From Sphingobium chungbukense (GTDB taxonomy: Bacteria > Pseudomonadota > Alphaproteobacteria > Sphingomonadales > Sphingomonadaceae): a DNA stretch of 64,000 bases. The DNA lies in NCBI RefSeq assembly GCF_001005725.1, contig NZ_LBIC01000012.1, forward strand, positions 164,656-228,655. The letters are read 5' to 3'. This document shows, piece after piece, positions 17,435 through 25,613 of the stretch (its first letter is position 1; each line of letters begins with the position of its first letter). The notes beneath the pieces were generated by a model. The model had not been told where the DNA came from, did not search any database, and saw only the letters and a program-made list of their open reading frames with translations. A program made the translations under genes and the position numbers.

Positions 17435-19786
17435 TCAGAACTTCATGCGTCCACTCACGCCCCAGGTGGCGGGCGGCGCGAAAACCTGCATGCCGAGACT
17501 AAGACTGGAAACGTCGAGGGCCCAAACACGGTACTGGGTACTCGTGACGTTATCGCCGTAGATCGCCAGCTCGAACTTGTCGTTCGGCGAAGTCCAGCTC
17601 ATACGAAGATCAAGCGTTGCCCACTTCCGCTCGTAATTCACAGGCTCGTTCAGGACCGTAAGGTAGTAGCCTTCCTTGTATTGGCCGCTTGCCTGTGCCG
17701 CCAACTTACCACCTGCAAAATCCCATTCGTAGCGGGCGAGACCACTCAGAGCCAGGCGAGGCGTGTTCGGCATCTTGCGAGTGACCTGCGAGCCGTCCGG
17801 CAGGACGATGCCCTTAACCTTGCTGTGAATGGTCGAGCCATTGATCGCGAAGTCGAGACCGGGCACTGGGGTCAGCTTCAGTTCTGCTTCTCCGCCATAG
17901 ACGATTGCGTTCACGTTCGTGATGGTCTGGGCGATGTTGATCAGCGAAAATGCCTGGAAATTCTGATAGTCGTAGTAGAATCCCGAAGCGTTGAAGGTGC
18001 CGCGACCACCCAGGAACCGTTTCTTGATACCGGCTTCGTAGGAGGTGAGAACCTCCTGCTTATGCGCGAATTGGTCGGGGAAGATCGGCGGGAAGACCGG
18101 TGCGGTCCAGTTGCCGCCCTTGTGACCCCGGGTATAGCTCAGATAAAGAAGCGTCGTGTTGTCCGGCTTATAGTCGAGCTCGGCCTTCGCTGAAACATTG
18201 TCAAACGGACGGTTCGCAGCAGGATTGTTGCCAGGATTGTAGGTAAACGGAGCCTGGATCTGCGGGGTATCCGTAAAGGCGTAGTCGTAGCGCTTCCGAT
18301 CGTGCGTAAACCGCAGTCCTCCGATCACCGAAAACTGGTCGTTTATGGCGTATTCGCCCTGCGCGAAGGCCGCAACGCTGTTCGTCACAAGACGATAGTT
18401 TGTCTGGAAGTTTGCAGGGACGGTACCACCAGGCGCACATTGCACGCCGATGCACGGTGGTGCCCCTACATAAGGTGCCAGATCAAGGTCGACTGCGCTC
18501 CCGTAGCGGCCGTTCATATGGAGGTAGAACCCTCCGACGACCCACTTCAGATTGCCCGTCGTCCCGTTGAGGCGAACTTCCTCCGAAACCTGATCATACC
18601 GCTGCGTGGTCCCGTAAACGAAGAACTGCGCCGGCGAAAAATTGTTGTTGTACATCAGGAATTTATTGATCTTCAGGTAATCGGTCACGGAAGTGAGCGT
18701 TACGCTACCGAAGTCGTGTGTCAGCTTGATCTGGCCATTATAGATCGAGCGCTTGAAGTAGCCGGGATAAGGGTTGGCGACCGTGTAGGGATCCGAACTC
18801 GGCTTGAACCCGACGACATTGCAGCCGGCGCAAGGAGCGGTCACCGTACCGCCAGTCACAATATTGGGGAATTGGGCGATCTGGTTCGGACCCACGGGAA
18901 CGCCGAGGCCGTCAGGTCCTGGGACCGCAACGCCGCCGCTGTAGGCCGGCCCATGCTGGTCATCACGATTGTAACGACCGAGCAACCGGATCTTGGTGTC
19001 GCCCATATCGAACAGCAGTTGGCCACGAACGGCGTAATTGTCCGTATTGCCAGCATCGTGTTTGCCGGTCTGCGTGTTGTAGAACGGCCCATCCGACTGG
19101 TTGCGGGTGAACGACAAACGGCCGAGAATGTTTTCAGTGATCGGGCCGCTGATCGCTCCCTGGACATTATAGGTATTGAACCGTCCATAGCTGCCCTGCA
19201 CATAGCCTGAAAGGTGATCGGTCGGTGCTGCGCTGATGAAATGGATGAGGCCGCCCGTTGCGTTGCGACCGAAGAGAGTGCCCTGCGGTCCGCGAAGGAC
19301 CTCCACACGTTCCAGATCGAAAATCGGGACTGAGATACCTCCGCTGCTCCCGACGTATGTGTCGTCCTGATAGACGGCGATCGGAGGCTCGAGGTGGTCT
19401 GCGAAATCGTTCTGGACGACGCCACGGATGTTGATGTTCGAGACCGAAGGGCTGAATTGATAGAAGCTCACGGCAGGCGTCTGCTTCACGATATCGGTCG
19501 ACGTGACGAAGCCAAGTTTCTGGATGGCGGTACCGCTAAACGCAGTGATCGAAATGCCGACCTTCTGCAGGTTCTGCTCGCGCCGATTGGCCGTCACGAC
19601 GATGTCCTGGGTCAACAAGCCGGCACGGTCTGCGCCACCTTCCGCGTTCGACGCGCCGCTGTCCTGCGCCGGTGCAGCGGCATCGGTCGGCGCTGCGGTT
19701 TGCGCCATGGCTGCCGGAGCTACGCCAAGTGCGGCACCTGCGAACAACATGGCTTTTGCGATAGTGAGCGTGGATTTACGTTGCAT
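17435..19786 (-). CDS. TonB-dependent outer-membrane receptor
   Basis: A 783-residue TonB-dependent receptor. It has an N-terminal signal peptide ending near MAQTAAP, a TonB-box-like DIVVTANRRE, a plug domain with LERVEVLRGPQGTLFGRNAT and GGLIHFISA, and a long beta-barrel ending in aromatic Phe (GVSGRMKF), as expected for outer-membrane barrels. Start ATG 19786 was chosen because AGGAGGGGTGAA lies just before it. As the first gene of a CoA-dependent catabolic operon it probably imports the pathway substrate; sphingomonads often use such receptors for hydrophobic carbon sources. The leader carries an inverted repeat. Confidence 0.93.
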   Translation of the reverse strand: MQRKSTLTIAKAMLFAGAALGVAPAAMAQTAAPTDAAAPAQDSGASNAEGGADRAGLLTQDIVVTANRREQNLQKVGISITAFSGTAIQKLGFVTSTDIVKQTPAVSFYQFSPSVSNINIRGVVQNDFADHLEPPIAVYQDDTYVGSSGGISVPIFDLERVEVLRGPQGTLFGRNATGGLIHFISAAPTDHLSGYVQGSYGRFNTYNVQGAISGPITENILGRLSFTRNQSDGPFYNTQTGKHDAGNTDNYAVRGQLLFDMGDTKIRLLGRYNRDDQHGPAYSGGVAVPGPDGLGVPVGPNQIAQFPNIVTGGTVTAPCAGCNVVGFKPSSDPYTVANPYPGYFKRSIYNGQIKLTHDFGSVTLTSVTDYLKINKFLMYNNNFSPAQFFVYGTTQRYDQVSEEVRLNGTTGNLKWVVGGFYLHMNGRYGSAVDLDLAPYVGAPPCIGVQCAPGGTVPANFQTNYRLVTNSVAAFAQGEYAINDQFSVIGGLRFTHDRKRYDYAFTDTPQIQAPFTYNPGNNPAANRPFDNVSAKAELDYKPDNTTLLYLSYTRGHKGGNWTAPVFPPIFPDQFAHKQEVLTSYEAGIKKRFLGGRGTFNASGFYYDYQNFQAFSLINIAQTITNVNAIVYGGEAELKLTPVPGLDFAINGSTIHSKVKGIVLPDGSQVTRKMPNTPRLALSGLARYEWDFAGGKLAAQASGQYKEGYYLTVLNEPVNYERKWATLDLRMSWTSPNDKFELAIYGDNVTSTQYRVWALDVSSLSLGMQVFAPPATWGVSGRMKF

Positions 19787-19802
19787 TTCACCCCTCCTGG
19801 TC

Positions 19803-19854
19803 ACCCGGAATTAACGGCCGGGTTTCATTCTGAATGAACATACGCTATCGAATG
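19803..19854. promoter_or_regulatory. Divergent control region of TonB receptor operon and AraC gene
   Basis: Three structures are packed here. ACCCGG at 19803-19808 pairs with CCGGGT at 19818-19823. TTCATTC-T-GAATGAA at 19824-19838 is a perfect 15-bp palindrome. CATACGCTATCGAATG at 19839-19854 matches 13 of 16 bases of the palindrome before the dioxygenase gene (reverse complement). The first may form a hairpin in the receptor mRNA leader; the others may be regulator sites. Confidence 0.5.
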
Positions 19855-19921
19855 GAGCATCAAATGTGGAGACGGCCGTCTTTGCAGTGACAGCGCAACA
19901 AATTTGCGTGGGGAGAGGAAC

Positions 19922-20851
19922 GTGCAGGTGCAACCGCCGCCAAGGACAGTTCGGATCGCATCGCTTACGACGGAAAATGTAAGTCCGATCTTTCTCGAAC
20001 TCGATGTTCAGGATGCTATGGAGACGAGAGGGACGTTCGCGATTTCAGTCCTGGACGGATTGAGCGTCGTTCGCTCGACAACGCGCGGAATGCCATTCCA
20101 CGTCCATCGGCTGAACCGGCACATCCGAGCGGCCTCAAGCCACGCTTTTTTCGCATGCGTGCCGCTGCGGGGCAGCCTTTATCTGGACCAGAGCGGGCGC
20201 CATTGTACCCTGGCTCGGGGTGACATCGGCCTTATGGATTCGCGAACCGAATATACGTTGGGAATGTCGCAGGAGCTCGATGCACTCTGGATTCGCATTG
20301 AGCCGGAAAAGTTGGAGGCCAGGCTGTCTGGCATCAGTCGTTTCATGGCAAAGCGCGTAGATGGATCGCAGGGCCTTGGGCTGATTGCGTCTCGCTTCAT
20401 CGTAACCACTGCGTCTCAGGCTGAGGTGCTCGCCCGGCAACAAGGGTCGTCAATAGCGTCGATCCTTATGGATTTGCTCTGCTCCGCCGCAGCTGCAGAT
20501 GAGGAATGGCCGCAGGCTTCGCGTACAGCGGTGCGCAATTTCGAGCGAGCCAAAGAATTCATCGACCACCACCTTGCTGACGAGGATCTTGGGCCTGCGC
20601 AGATCGCCGCCGGCGTAGGGATCGGCACCCGATATCTTTCCGAACTTTTCGCTAAGCAGGGTACAACGGTAATGACGTGGGTCGTGCAGCGCCGCCTCGA
20701 ACTGGTTCGCGCCGCAATCGAAGGTCGATGCTGGTCGCCAGGGCTGATCGCGGACGTGGCTTACCGGCACGGATTCAGCAATATTCCGAGCTTTAATCGG
20801 GCGTTCAAGCACGCTTTTGCGATAACTCCCCGCCGTGTGATGAACGGCTAG
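19922..20851 (+). CDS. AraC-family transcriptional regulator
   Basis: A 309-residue activator-type regulator. The C-terminal 100 residues form the AraC DNA-binding domain: AKEFIDHHLADEDLGPAQIA and GVGIGTRYLSELFAKQG make the first helix-turn-helix, and DVAYRHGFSNIPSFNRAFKH the second. The N-terminal part (residues 40-180) resembles the AraC-binding-like cupin domain of AraC regulators that sense catabolic substrates. GTG at 19922 preceded by GGGGAGAGG is chosen over an in-frame TTG at 19904. It is transcribed divergently from the TonB receptor operon, which it probably controls. Confidence 0.88.
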   Translation: MQVQPPPRTVRIASLTTENVSPIFLELDVQDAMETRGTFAISVLDGLSVVRSTTRGMPFHVHRLNRHIRAASSHAFFACVPLRGSLYLDQSGRHCTLARGDIGLMDSRTEYTLGMSQELDALWIRIEPEKLEARLSGISRFMAKRVDGSQGLGLIASRFIVTTASQAEVLARQQGSSIASILMDLLCSAAAADEEWPQASRTAVRNFERAKEFIDHHLADEDLGPAQIAAGVGIGTRYLSELFAKQGTTVMTWVVQRRLELVRAAIEGRCWSPGLIADVAYRHGFSNIPSFNRAFKHAFAITPRRVMNG

Positions 20852-20997
20852 GCGCCGAACTAGATCGTATCGGAGATGGCCGTCGTAGATGGCTGCTGTG
20901 GGCTACGAATGATGTCTGCGGCCGATTTCGTTGGGGAAAGAAGGAGCGCAACGTGGCCCTCGGGTGAAAAACGACTGGACAAGGTTGGGCATTTCAA

Positions 20998-21013
20998 CAT
21001 ACGGAAGCGTATG
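20998..21013. promoter_or_regulatory. Probable TetR operator, upper pathway
   Basis: CATACGGAAGCGTATG has 6-bp palindromic arms around GAAG and ends 11 bp before the dioxygenase alpha start codon, overlapping the ribosome-binding region. It matches 15 of 16 bases of the reverse complement of the palindrome at 24703-24718 next to the TetR gene, and both sites are preceded on the plus strand by CATTTCA. Binding of the TetR repressor here would block the upper operon. Confidence 0.65.
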
Positions 21014-21024
21014 GAGATGGCGCG

Positions 21025-22344
21025 ATGACATTAATAGCTAGCAATTTTGTAGACTGGGAATTCGGCACGGTTGACCGTCGAATATTCTGGGATTCTGCGA
21101 TCTATGAGCGCGAGATGGAGCAGATTTTTGCTCGCTCCTGGCTCTTCGTGGCGCACGAATCGCAGGTCGAGGCGCCGGGCAGTTTCATCACTACCTATAT
21201 GGGTGAGGACTCGGTCATCGTGGCGCGCGCTGATGCCCAGACGATCAACGTGTTTCTCAACTCCTGCCCCCATCGCGGAAATCGCGTATGTTTCGCAGAT
21301 AGCGGGCAGGGGCGCCAGTTTACCTGCAACTATCATGGCTGGGCCTTTGGGCTGGGTGGCGAACTCAAGAAGATGCCTAAGATGGGCCTCTACAAGTCGA
21401 CCCCCGGCTTCCGCATGGAGGACTGGGGTCTCAAGCGCGCCCGCGTTGCTACTTACAAGGGGCTGGTGTTCGCGACATTCAGCGAGGACGCCCCTAGTTT
21501 GGATGACTGGTTAGGTGATTTCCGATGGTATCTCGATGCGGTGCTCGATGCTGAGGACGGCGGTACTGAGTTCCTTCCCGGCGGGGCGACCCGTTCGGTC
21601 ATGCGGTGCAACTGGAAATTCCCGGCCGATAATTTCGTCGGTGATATCTACCATGCGCTCTGGACTCATCTTGGTGGCTCGGAGCCGACGCTGGGGCGCC
21701 ATGGTGGCGTGAAAGTCGAGAATAGCGGTAGCTACCAGGTATCGGTGAACGGCCACGGTTGGGAGTTCAACGACAGTTTCCTCGGCAACGCCGCCACGAT
21801 GGGGGATCGTGACCTGTTACGCTACATGCGTTCACGTCAGGAAGCGATCACCGCCCGCCTCGGCAAATTTCGCTCCGACATGTGGGGATCGGTGGCATCT
21901 GCAACCATATTCCCGAACTTCTCTTTTCTTCCGGGCTATTTCACCTTTCGCACCTTTCAGCCGAAGGGACCGCTTAAGACTGAAATTCATGCGTGGACGC
22001 TCGTTCCCCGCAACATGCCCGACGACATTAAGGACCGCTTCCGTCGTGGTTCGATGCGCACCTTCTCGCCGTCCGGCCTGCTCGAAATGGATGATGGAGA
22101 GAATTGGGAGCACTCGACGTCGGCAAACGCCGGCTGGGTAACGCGAAACCAGAGGCTTTGCTACGCAATGGCCCCGGAAGGTGAGGAGGTAGATGCGTCG
22201 CTTCCGGGGACCGTGTCGAGCGGTCAGCTTTCCGATGCCAATCAGCGCCTGTTTTATAAGCGCTGGGCCGAGATGATGGATGCTGGGTCATGGGCCGACA
22301 TTCCGATGGCCACCAAAAGCGCAAATGTGGAGGCCGCCGAATGA
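21025..22344 (+). CDS. Aromatic-ring-hydroxylating dioxygenase, Rieske alpha subunit
   Basis: A 439-residue terminal oxygenase large subunit. The Rieske centre motif is C81-x-H83-x17-C101-x2-H104 (CPH...CNYH). The mononuclear iron motif NFVGDIYHALWTH gives ligands His210 and His215 and the bridging Asp207; the third ligand was not assigned. With the beta subunit, ferredoxin and reductase it inserts both atoms of O2 into an aromatic ring to form a cis-dihydrodiol. It leads an operon with the beta subunit (4-bp ATGA overlap), dihydrodiol dehydrogenase and ferredoxin. A probable TetR operator sits just ahead of it. The substrate class cannot be told from sequence alone. Confidence 0.93.
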   Translation: MTLIASNFVDWEFGTVDRRIFWDSAIYEREMEQIFARSWLFVAHESQVEAPGSFITTYMGEDSVIVARADAQTINVFLNSCPHRGNRVCFADSGQGRQFTCNYHGWAFGLGGELKKMPKMGLYKSTPGFRMEDWGLKRARVATYKGLVFATFSEDAPSLDDWLGDFRWYLDAVLDAEDGGTEFLPGGATRSVMRCNWKFPADNFVGDIYHALWTHLGGSEPTLGRHGGVKVENSGSYQVSVNGHGWEFNDSFLGNAATMGDRDLLRYMRSRQEAITARLGKFRSDMWGSVASATIFPNFSFLPGYFTFRTFQPKGPLKTEIHAWTLVPRNMPDDIKDRFRRGSMRTFSPSGLLEMDDGENWEHSTSANAGWVTRNQRLCYAMAPEGEEVDASLPGTVSSGQLSDANQRLFYKRWAEMMDAGSWADIPMATKSANVEAAE

Positions 22345-22958
22345 GCGCCGCTCTTGATCGCAAGCCGGACTACTCCACCTATCCCAGGCTGAGTCGCGAG
22401 GAAGCACGGGTTGCCGCCAACCAGCTCCTCTCGATGCGAGGCGACGGGGTGCCAGTTGCTTCTGATCTTCTTGCGGAGATCGAAGCCTTTTACCGGATGG
22501 AAGCCAGATTGCTCGACGAGGAGCGCCACGACGAGTGGTACGATCTCCTAGCGGACGATCTGTTCTACTGGATGCCTCTTCGGGAAAATCGGTACCGACG
22601 CGACCCCCGACCTGAGATCGATCCGAACAACATGGCCCTCTTTGATGATTGCAAGGCCGACATTGCGATACGCATCGGCAGGCTGGCATCAAATCTCGTG
22701 TGGACCGAGGATCCGCCCACCCGGCACGTCTACATTGTTTCGAACGTCGAGGCGTTCGAAACGGACAAGCCGGAGGAATATGAGATTCATTACGCCTTCG
22801 TTCAATACCGCAATCGGTCCGAGCACGACGAGGCAACCCTCCATGGACGGCGACGTGACGTCCTCAGGCACGTAGGTAATGGCTTCCAGGTTGCACGGCG
22901 CTTGATCCTTCTGCCTCAGTCCGTGCTGCTTACCAAGAATCTGTCGGCGTTCTTCTGA
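22341..22958 (+). CDS. Aromatic-ring-hydroxylating dioxygenase, beta subunit
   Basis: A 205-residue small subunit of the NTF2-like fold: FYRMEARLLDEERHDEWYDL followed by LADDLFYWMPLRENR is the characteristic opening, and RRDVLRHVGNGFQVARRLIL with VLLTKNLSAFF the ending. It stabilises the alpha3-beta3 oxygenase. ATG at 22341 overlaps the alpha stop as ATGA; the longer open frame from 22290 lies in the alpha gene. The N-terminus is somewhat longer than in many 180-195-residue beta subunits. Confidence 0.93.
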   Translation: MSAALDRKPDYSTYPRLSREEARVAANQLLSMRGDGVPVASDLLAEIEAFYRMEARLLDEERHDEWYDLLADDLFYWMPLRENRYRRDPRPEIDPNNMALFDDCKADIAIRIGRLASNLVWTEDPPTRHVYIVSNVEAFETDKPEEYEIHYAFVQYRNRSEHDEATLHGRRRDVLRHVGNGFQVARRLILLPQSVLLTKNLSAFF

Positions 22959-23734
22959 TGGGCAGGCTCGAAGGATACCGTGCCGTAGTGACCGGCGCCG
23001 CCGCTGGCATTGGCCGAGCTATTGTTAGGCGCTATCTCGCTGAGGGTGCCAACGTTGTCGCCGTCGTCAGGAAGTCGTCTGATGTCGAGGCCCTTGAGGG
23101 GGAGGGCTGCGCAGTCGTGCTTGGCGATGTCTCGCATTACGAAACGGCAGAAAAAGCGGTTGCAACCGCTGTGGAAAGATGGGGCGGGCTTGACGTCTAC
23201 GTCGCGAATGCCGGTTTGTGGGACTTTCACAAGCGCACTGAAAAGCAGTCCCCTGAGGAGCTCTCGGGTGCTTTTGAGGAATTATTCGGAGTCAATGTGA
23301 AAGCGGCACTATTTGGGGCACGCGCAAGCATCGAGGAGCTTCGCCGCAGTCGCGGGAGTGTCATCGCGACGGGATCGAACGCCTGCTTCATGGCTGGTGG
23401 TGGTGGAGCACTGTACACCGCATCGAAATTTGCCCTGCGCGGGCTCGTGATGCAGCTCGCTAAGGAATTCGCCCCCGAGGTGAGGGTGAATGGCGTCGCA
23501 CCCGGAGCAACTGACACCGGTATTTCCGGGCCTGAGGCGCTTGGCCAGCGGGAACGCGAAATGAATGGCGATCCGGCACGAATGGATGCGATGGCCGCCC
23601 ATATGCTGCTCGGAAGGGTTTCGGGACCGGAAGAACATGCCGCCCTGTACGTCTTGCTTGCGAGCAAGTCGGAGAGTTCCTACGTCACCGGCGCTATGCT
23701 GCTGTCGGATGGCGGACTCACCATTTCCATTTAG
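22958..23734 (+). CDS. cis-dihydrodiol dehydrogenase (BphB-type SDR)
   Basis: A 258-residue SDR that starts on the last base of the beta-subunit stop codon. TGAAAGIG is the NAD motif, ANAGLWDF matches the NAGxWD pattern of biphenyl and benzene dihydrodiol dehydrogenases, and SNACF...LYTASKFALRGLVMQLA is the active-site region shared with BphB. It oxidises the cis-dihydrodiol made by the dioxygenase to a catechol, with NAD+. The strict position between oxygenase and ferredoxin genes supports this role. Confidence 0.9.
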   Translation: MGRLEGYRAVVTGAAAGIGRAIVRRYLAEGANVVAVVRKSSDVEALEGEGCAVVLGDVSHYETAEKAVATAVERWGGLDVYVANAGLWDFHKRTEKQSPEELSGAFEELFGVNVKAALFGARASIEELRRSRGSVIATGSNACFMAGGGGALYTASKFALRGLVMQLAKEFAPEVRVNGVAPGATDTGISGPEALGQREREMNGDPARMDAMAAHMLLGRVSGPEEHAALYVLLASKSESSYVTGAMLLSDGGLTISI

Positions 23735-23742
23735 GTCTGGCG

Positions 23743-24057
23743 ATGGCTAAAATCTCGATTACCGGCACTGCCGGCGAAACACGCATAATAGAGCCTCAAT
23801 CCGGTTTGACTGTGATGGAAATCATAAGGGATGCCGGTTTTGATGAAATGATCGCACTGTGCGGCGGCAACTGCAGTTGCGCTACGTGCCATGTCTACGT
23901 TGATGGCGAGGTGGATGTAGGTCCTCCAGGTGATGACGAAGATGACCTGCTGAGTTCTTCGGACAAGCGGCGAGATCGGTCTCGCCTGTCCTGTCAGATC
24001 ATCTTCGATGAAACTATGGTTGGTTTGTCCGTTACGATTGCTAACGAGGAGTCGTAG
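23743..24057 (+). CDS. [2Fe-2S] ferredoxin
   Basis: A 104-residue adrenodoxin/putidaredoxin-type ferredoxin. Cys40, Cys46 and Cys49 (in CGGNCSCATCHVYV) plus the Cys of RLSCQI fit the four-Cys cluster pattern; Cys44 is an additional cysteine. It carries electrons from the reductase encoded at 29454 to the Rieske oxygenase. It starts 8 bp after the dehydrogenase stop. Its last 17 bp overlap the 3' end of the convergent TetR gene. An adrenodoxin-type rather than Rieske-type ferredoxin is used by some sphingomonad dioxygenases. Confidence 0.93.
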   Translation: MAKISITGTAGETRIIEPQSGLTVMEIIRDAGFDEMIALCGGNCSCATCHVYVDGEVDVGPPGDDEDDLLSSSDKRRDRSRLSCQIIFDETMVGLSVTIANEES

Positions 24058-24697
24058 GTGTGCGCTTCTTGCGAACTGTCGCCGACGCCCCATTGTTGAG
24101 AAGAATTTCCTCGCACCGTGACATTGTGTCGAGCGCGTCTGCGGGCACAAGAGTAGCGGCCACGCGGATGTAGCTATAGGCGAGAATAGCGCGAGCGTCG
24201 GCGTCTGCCTGTTCAACGCCGCTCTCAACCAGAAGGCCGGCAATGTACCGGAGGCGCAGTTGGTCAACCTCAGCAAGAGCCGAGGCTGCGCGCATATCGT
24301 CGCGACCCCAGAGTCGCACGGCAAGTTCAACGTCTGCCGCATGGGCTGATGACCGGCCCACCAGTGGGAGACGGAGCAGCCTTTGTAGGCGCGCCGCGGG
24401 CGACGCTTCTCCACGATCGAGTCGCTCGATCAACGCGAGGGTCGCCAGGCGACGCCAAGATGTCAGCATCTCCTCCAGCAGGGCCTCGCGATCTCGAAAG
24501 TGCCAGTAGAAGCTGCCTTTCGTTACTCCGAGTTCCTTTGCCAGCAGTTCGACACGTACGCCAGCGATCCCCTTTTTTGCGAGCATGTCGAGAGCCCCTT
24601 GAGTCCAGGCAGAAGCGTCCAGCTTGCTACTGTCAGCCACGCGCTTCGGCTTCTTGATTTCCACTCCTTCAACTCCCTCACGGCTATGATTGTTCAT
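24041..24697 (-). CDS. TetR-family transcriptional repressor
   Basis: A 218-residue regulator with an N-terminal TetR helix-turn-helix (ELLAKELGVTKGSFYWHFRD, then REALLEEML) after about 20 variable residues, and an all-helical ligand-binding C-terminal part. The open frame extends 46 codons further upstream, but ATG at 24697 fits family length and keeps the palindrome at 24703-24718 in the promoter region. The position between two ring-degradation operons and the shared palindromes suggest it represses both until an aromatic acid or CoA-type effector binds. A three-codon ATG-GTG-AAA-TGA leader overlaps its start. Confidence 0.85.
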   Translation of the reverse strand: MNNHSREGVEGVEIKKPKRVADSSKLDASAWTQGALDMLAKKGIAGVRVELLAKELGVTKGSFYWHFRDREALLEEMLTSWRRLATLALIERLDRGEASPAARLQRLLRLPLVGRSSAHAADVELAVRLWGRDDMRAASALAEVDQLRLRYIAGLLVESGVEQADADARAILAYSYIRVAATLVPADALDTMSRCEEILLNNGASATVRKKRTPTTPR

Positions 24698-24702
24698 TTC
24701 AC

Positions 24703-24718
24703 CATACGCTTCCGTATT
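24703..24718. promoter_or_regulatory. Probable TetR operator, lower pathway and autoregulation
   Basis: CATACGCTTCCGTATT lies six bases from the TetR start codon and 56 bp before the hydrolase start codon, in the divergent promoter gap. It matches the site at 20998-21013 in 15 of 16 bases when reverse-complemented. Binding here would control both the TetR gene and the lower operon. Confidence 0.65.
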
Positions 24719-24773
24719 GACATTCGAAATAGGCAAGTGCACGACCCGTACCACAAATGAGAGGATTTGGATC

Positions 24774-25613
24774 ATGGTTACCGTCATCGAGCAGGGCCGC
24801 GGCCAGACTGTGCGTGCCCTCGAACTTGACACCAATTACCACGAGGCCGGCGCTGGATCGCCGGTTGTGCTGCTTCATGGATCGGGACCTGGCGTTTCTG
24901 CCTGGACGAATTGGAAGCGTGTCATTCCTGCCCTCAGTGGAAGTTTCAGGGTCATCGCACCCGATATGGCTGGTTTCGGCTATACCGAGCGTGATCCGGA
25001 CCTCAAGTATGACATCAAGCTGTGGGTCAAGCATCTGATCGCGTTTTTGGATGCGCTTGGTGTCGAAAAGGCAAGCCTTGTAGGCAATAGCTTTGGAGGA
25101 TCGCTTGCTCTCGCCGCGGCCGCGCGCTTTCCTGATCGCTTCGACCGTCTGGTGCTGATGGGAACACCGTGCGACAAATTCGTGATGACACCCGGTTTGC
25201 GGGCTGGCTGGGACTATCAGCCCAGCCGTGAGAACATGCGTTCCGCAATGTCTCATTTTCCTTTTGACGCGAATTTCATCACAGATGAACTTGTCGAAGA
25301 TCGGTATCAGGCGAGCCTTATACCGGGCGCGCAGGAAGGCCTGCGAAAGTTGCTCGTCAAGCCGAATGACGAGGGCGACACGCCGTTGTCGGGAATGCCA
25401 ACCAGCGTCGTTGAGAATATTCCGCATCCGACGCTTGTGCTCCATGGGCGTGAGGATCGGGTTATACCTGTGGAAATGGGAATCCTTCTCGCCCGTACCC
25501 TTCCGAATGCTGAATTGCATATGTTCGGCCAGTGCGGACACTGGGTTCAGGCGGAGCGTTTTGGCCCCTTCATTTCCCTCGCCTCTGCTCACCTCTCAAA
25601 GGCGAGCGCATGA
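24774..25613 (+). CDS. Meta-cleavage-product hydrolase (alpha/beta hydrolase)
   Basis: A 279-residue carbon-carbon bond hydrolase of the XylF/BphD/MhpC group. LLHGSGPGVSAWTNW is the oxyanion-loop signature of this group, GNSFGG carries the nucleophile Ser106, HGREDRV the acid and GHWVQ the His. It cleaves the ring-opened 2-hydroxy-6-oxo-dienoate into 2-hydroxypenta-2,4-dienoate and a carboxylic acid. ATG 24774 has GAGAGG upstream. It heads the lower operon and overlaps the extradiol dioxygenase gene by four bases. No 2-hydroxymuconic-semialdehyde dehydrogenase is present, so only the hydrolytic branch is encoded. Confidence 0.9.
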   Translation: MVTVIEQGRGQTVRALELDTNYHEAGAGSPVVLLHGSGPGVSAWTNWKRVIPALSGSFRVIAPDMAGFGYTERDPDLKYDIKLWVKHLIAFLDALGVEKASLVGNSFGGSLALAAAARFPDRFDRLVLMGTPCDKFVMTPGLRAGWDYQPSRENMRSAMSHFPFDANFITDELVEDRYQASLIPGAQEGLRKLLVKPNDEGDTPLSGMPTSVVENIPHPTLVLHGREDRVIPVEMGILLARTLPNAELHMFGQCGHWVQAERFGPFISLASAHLSKASA

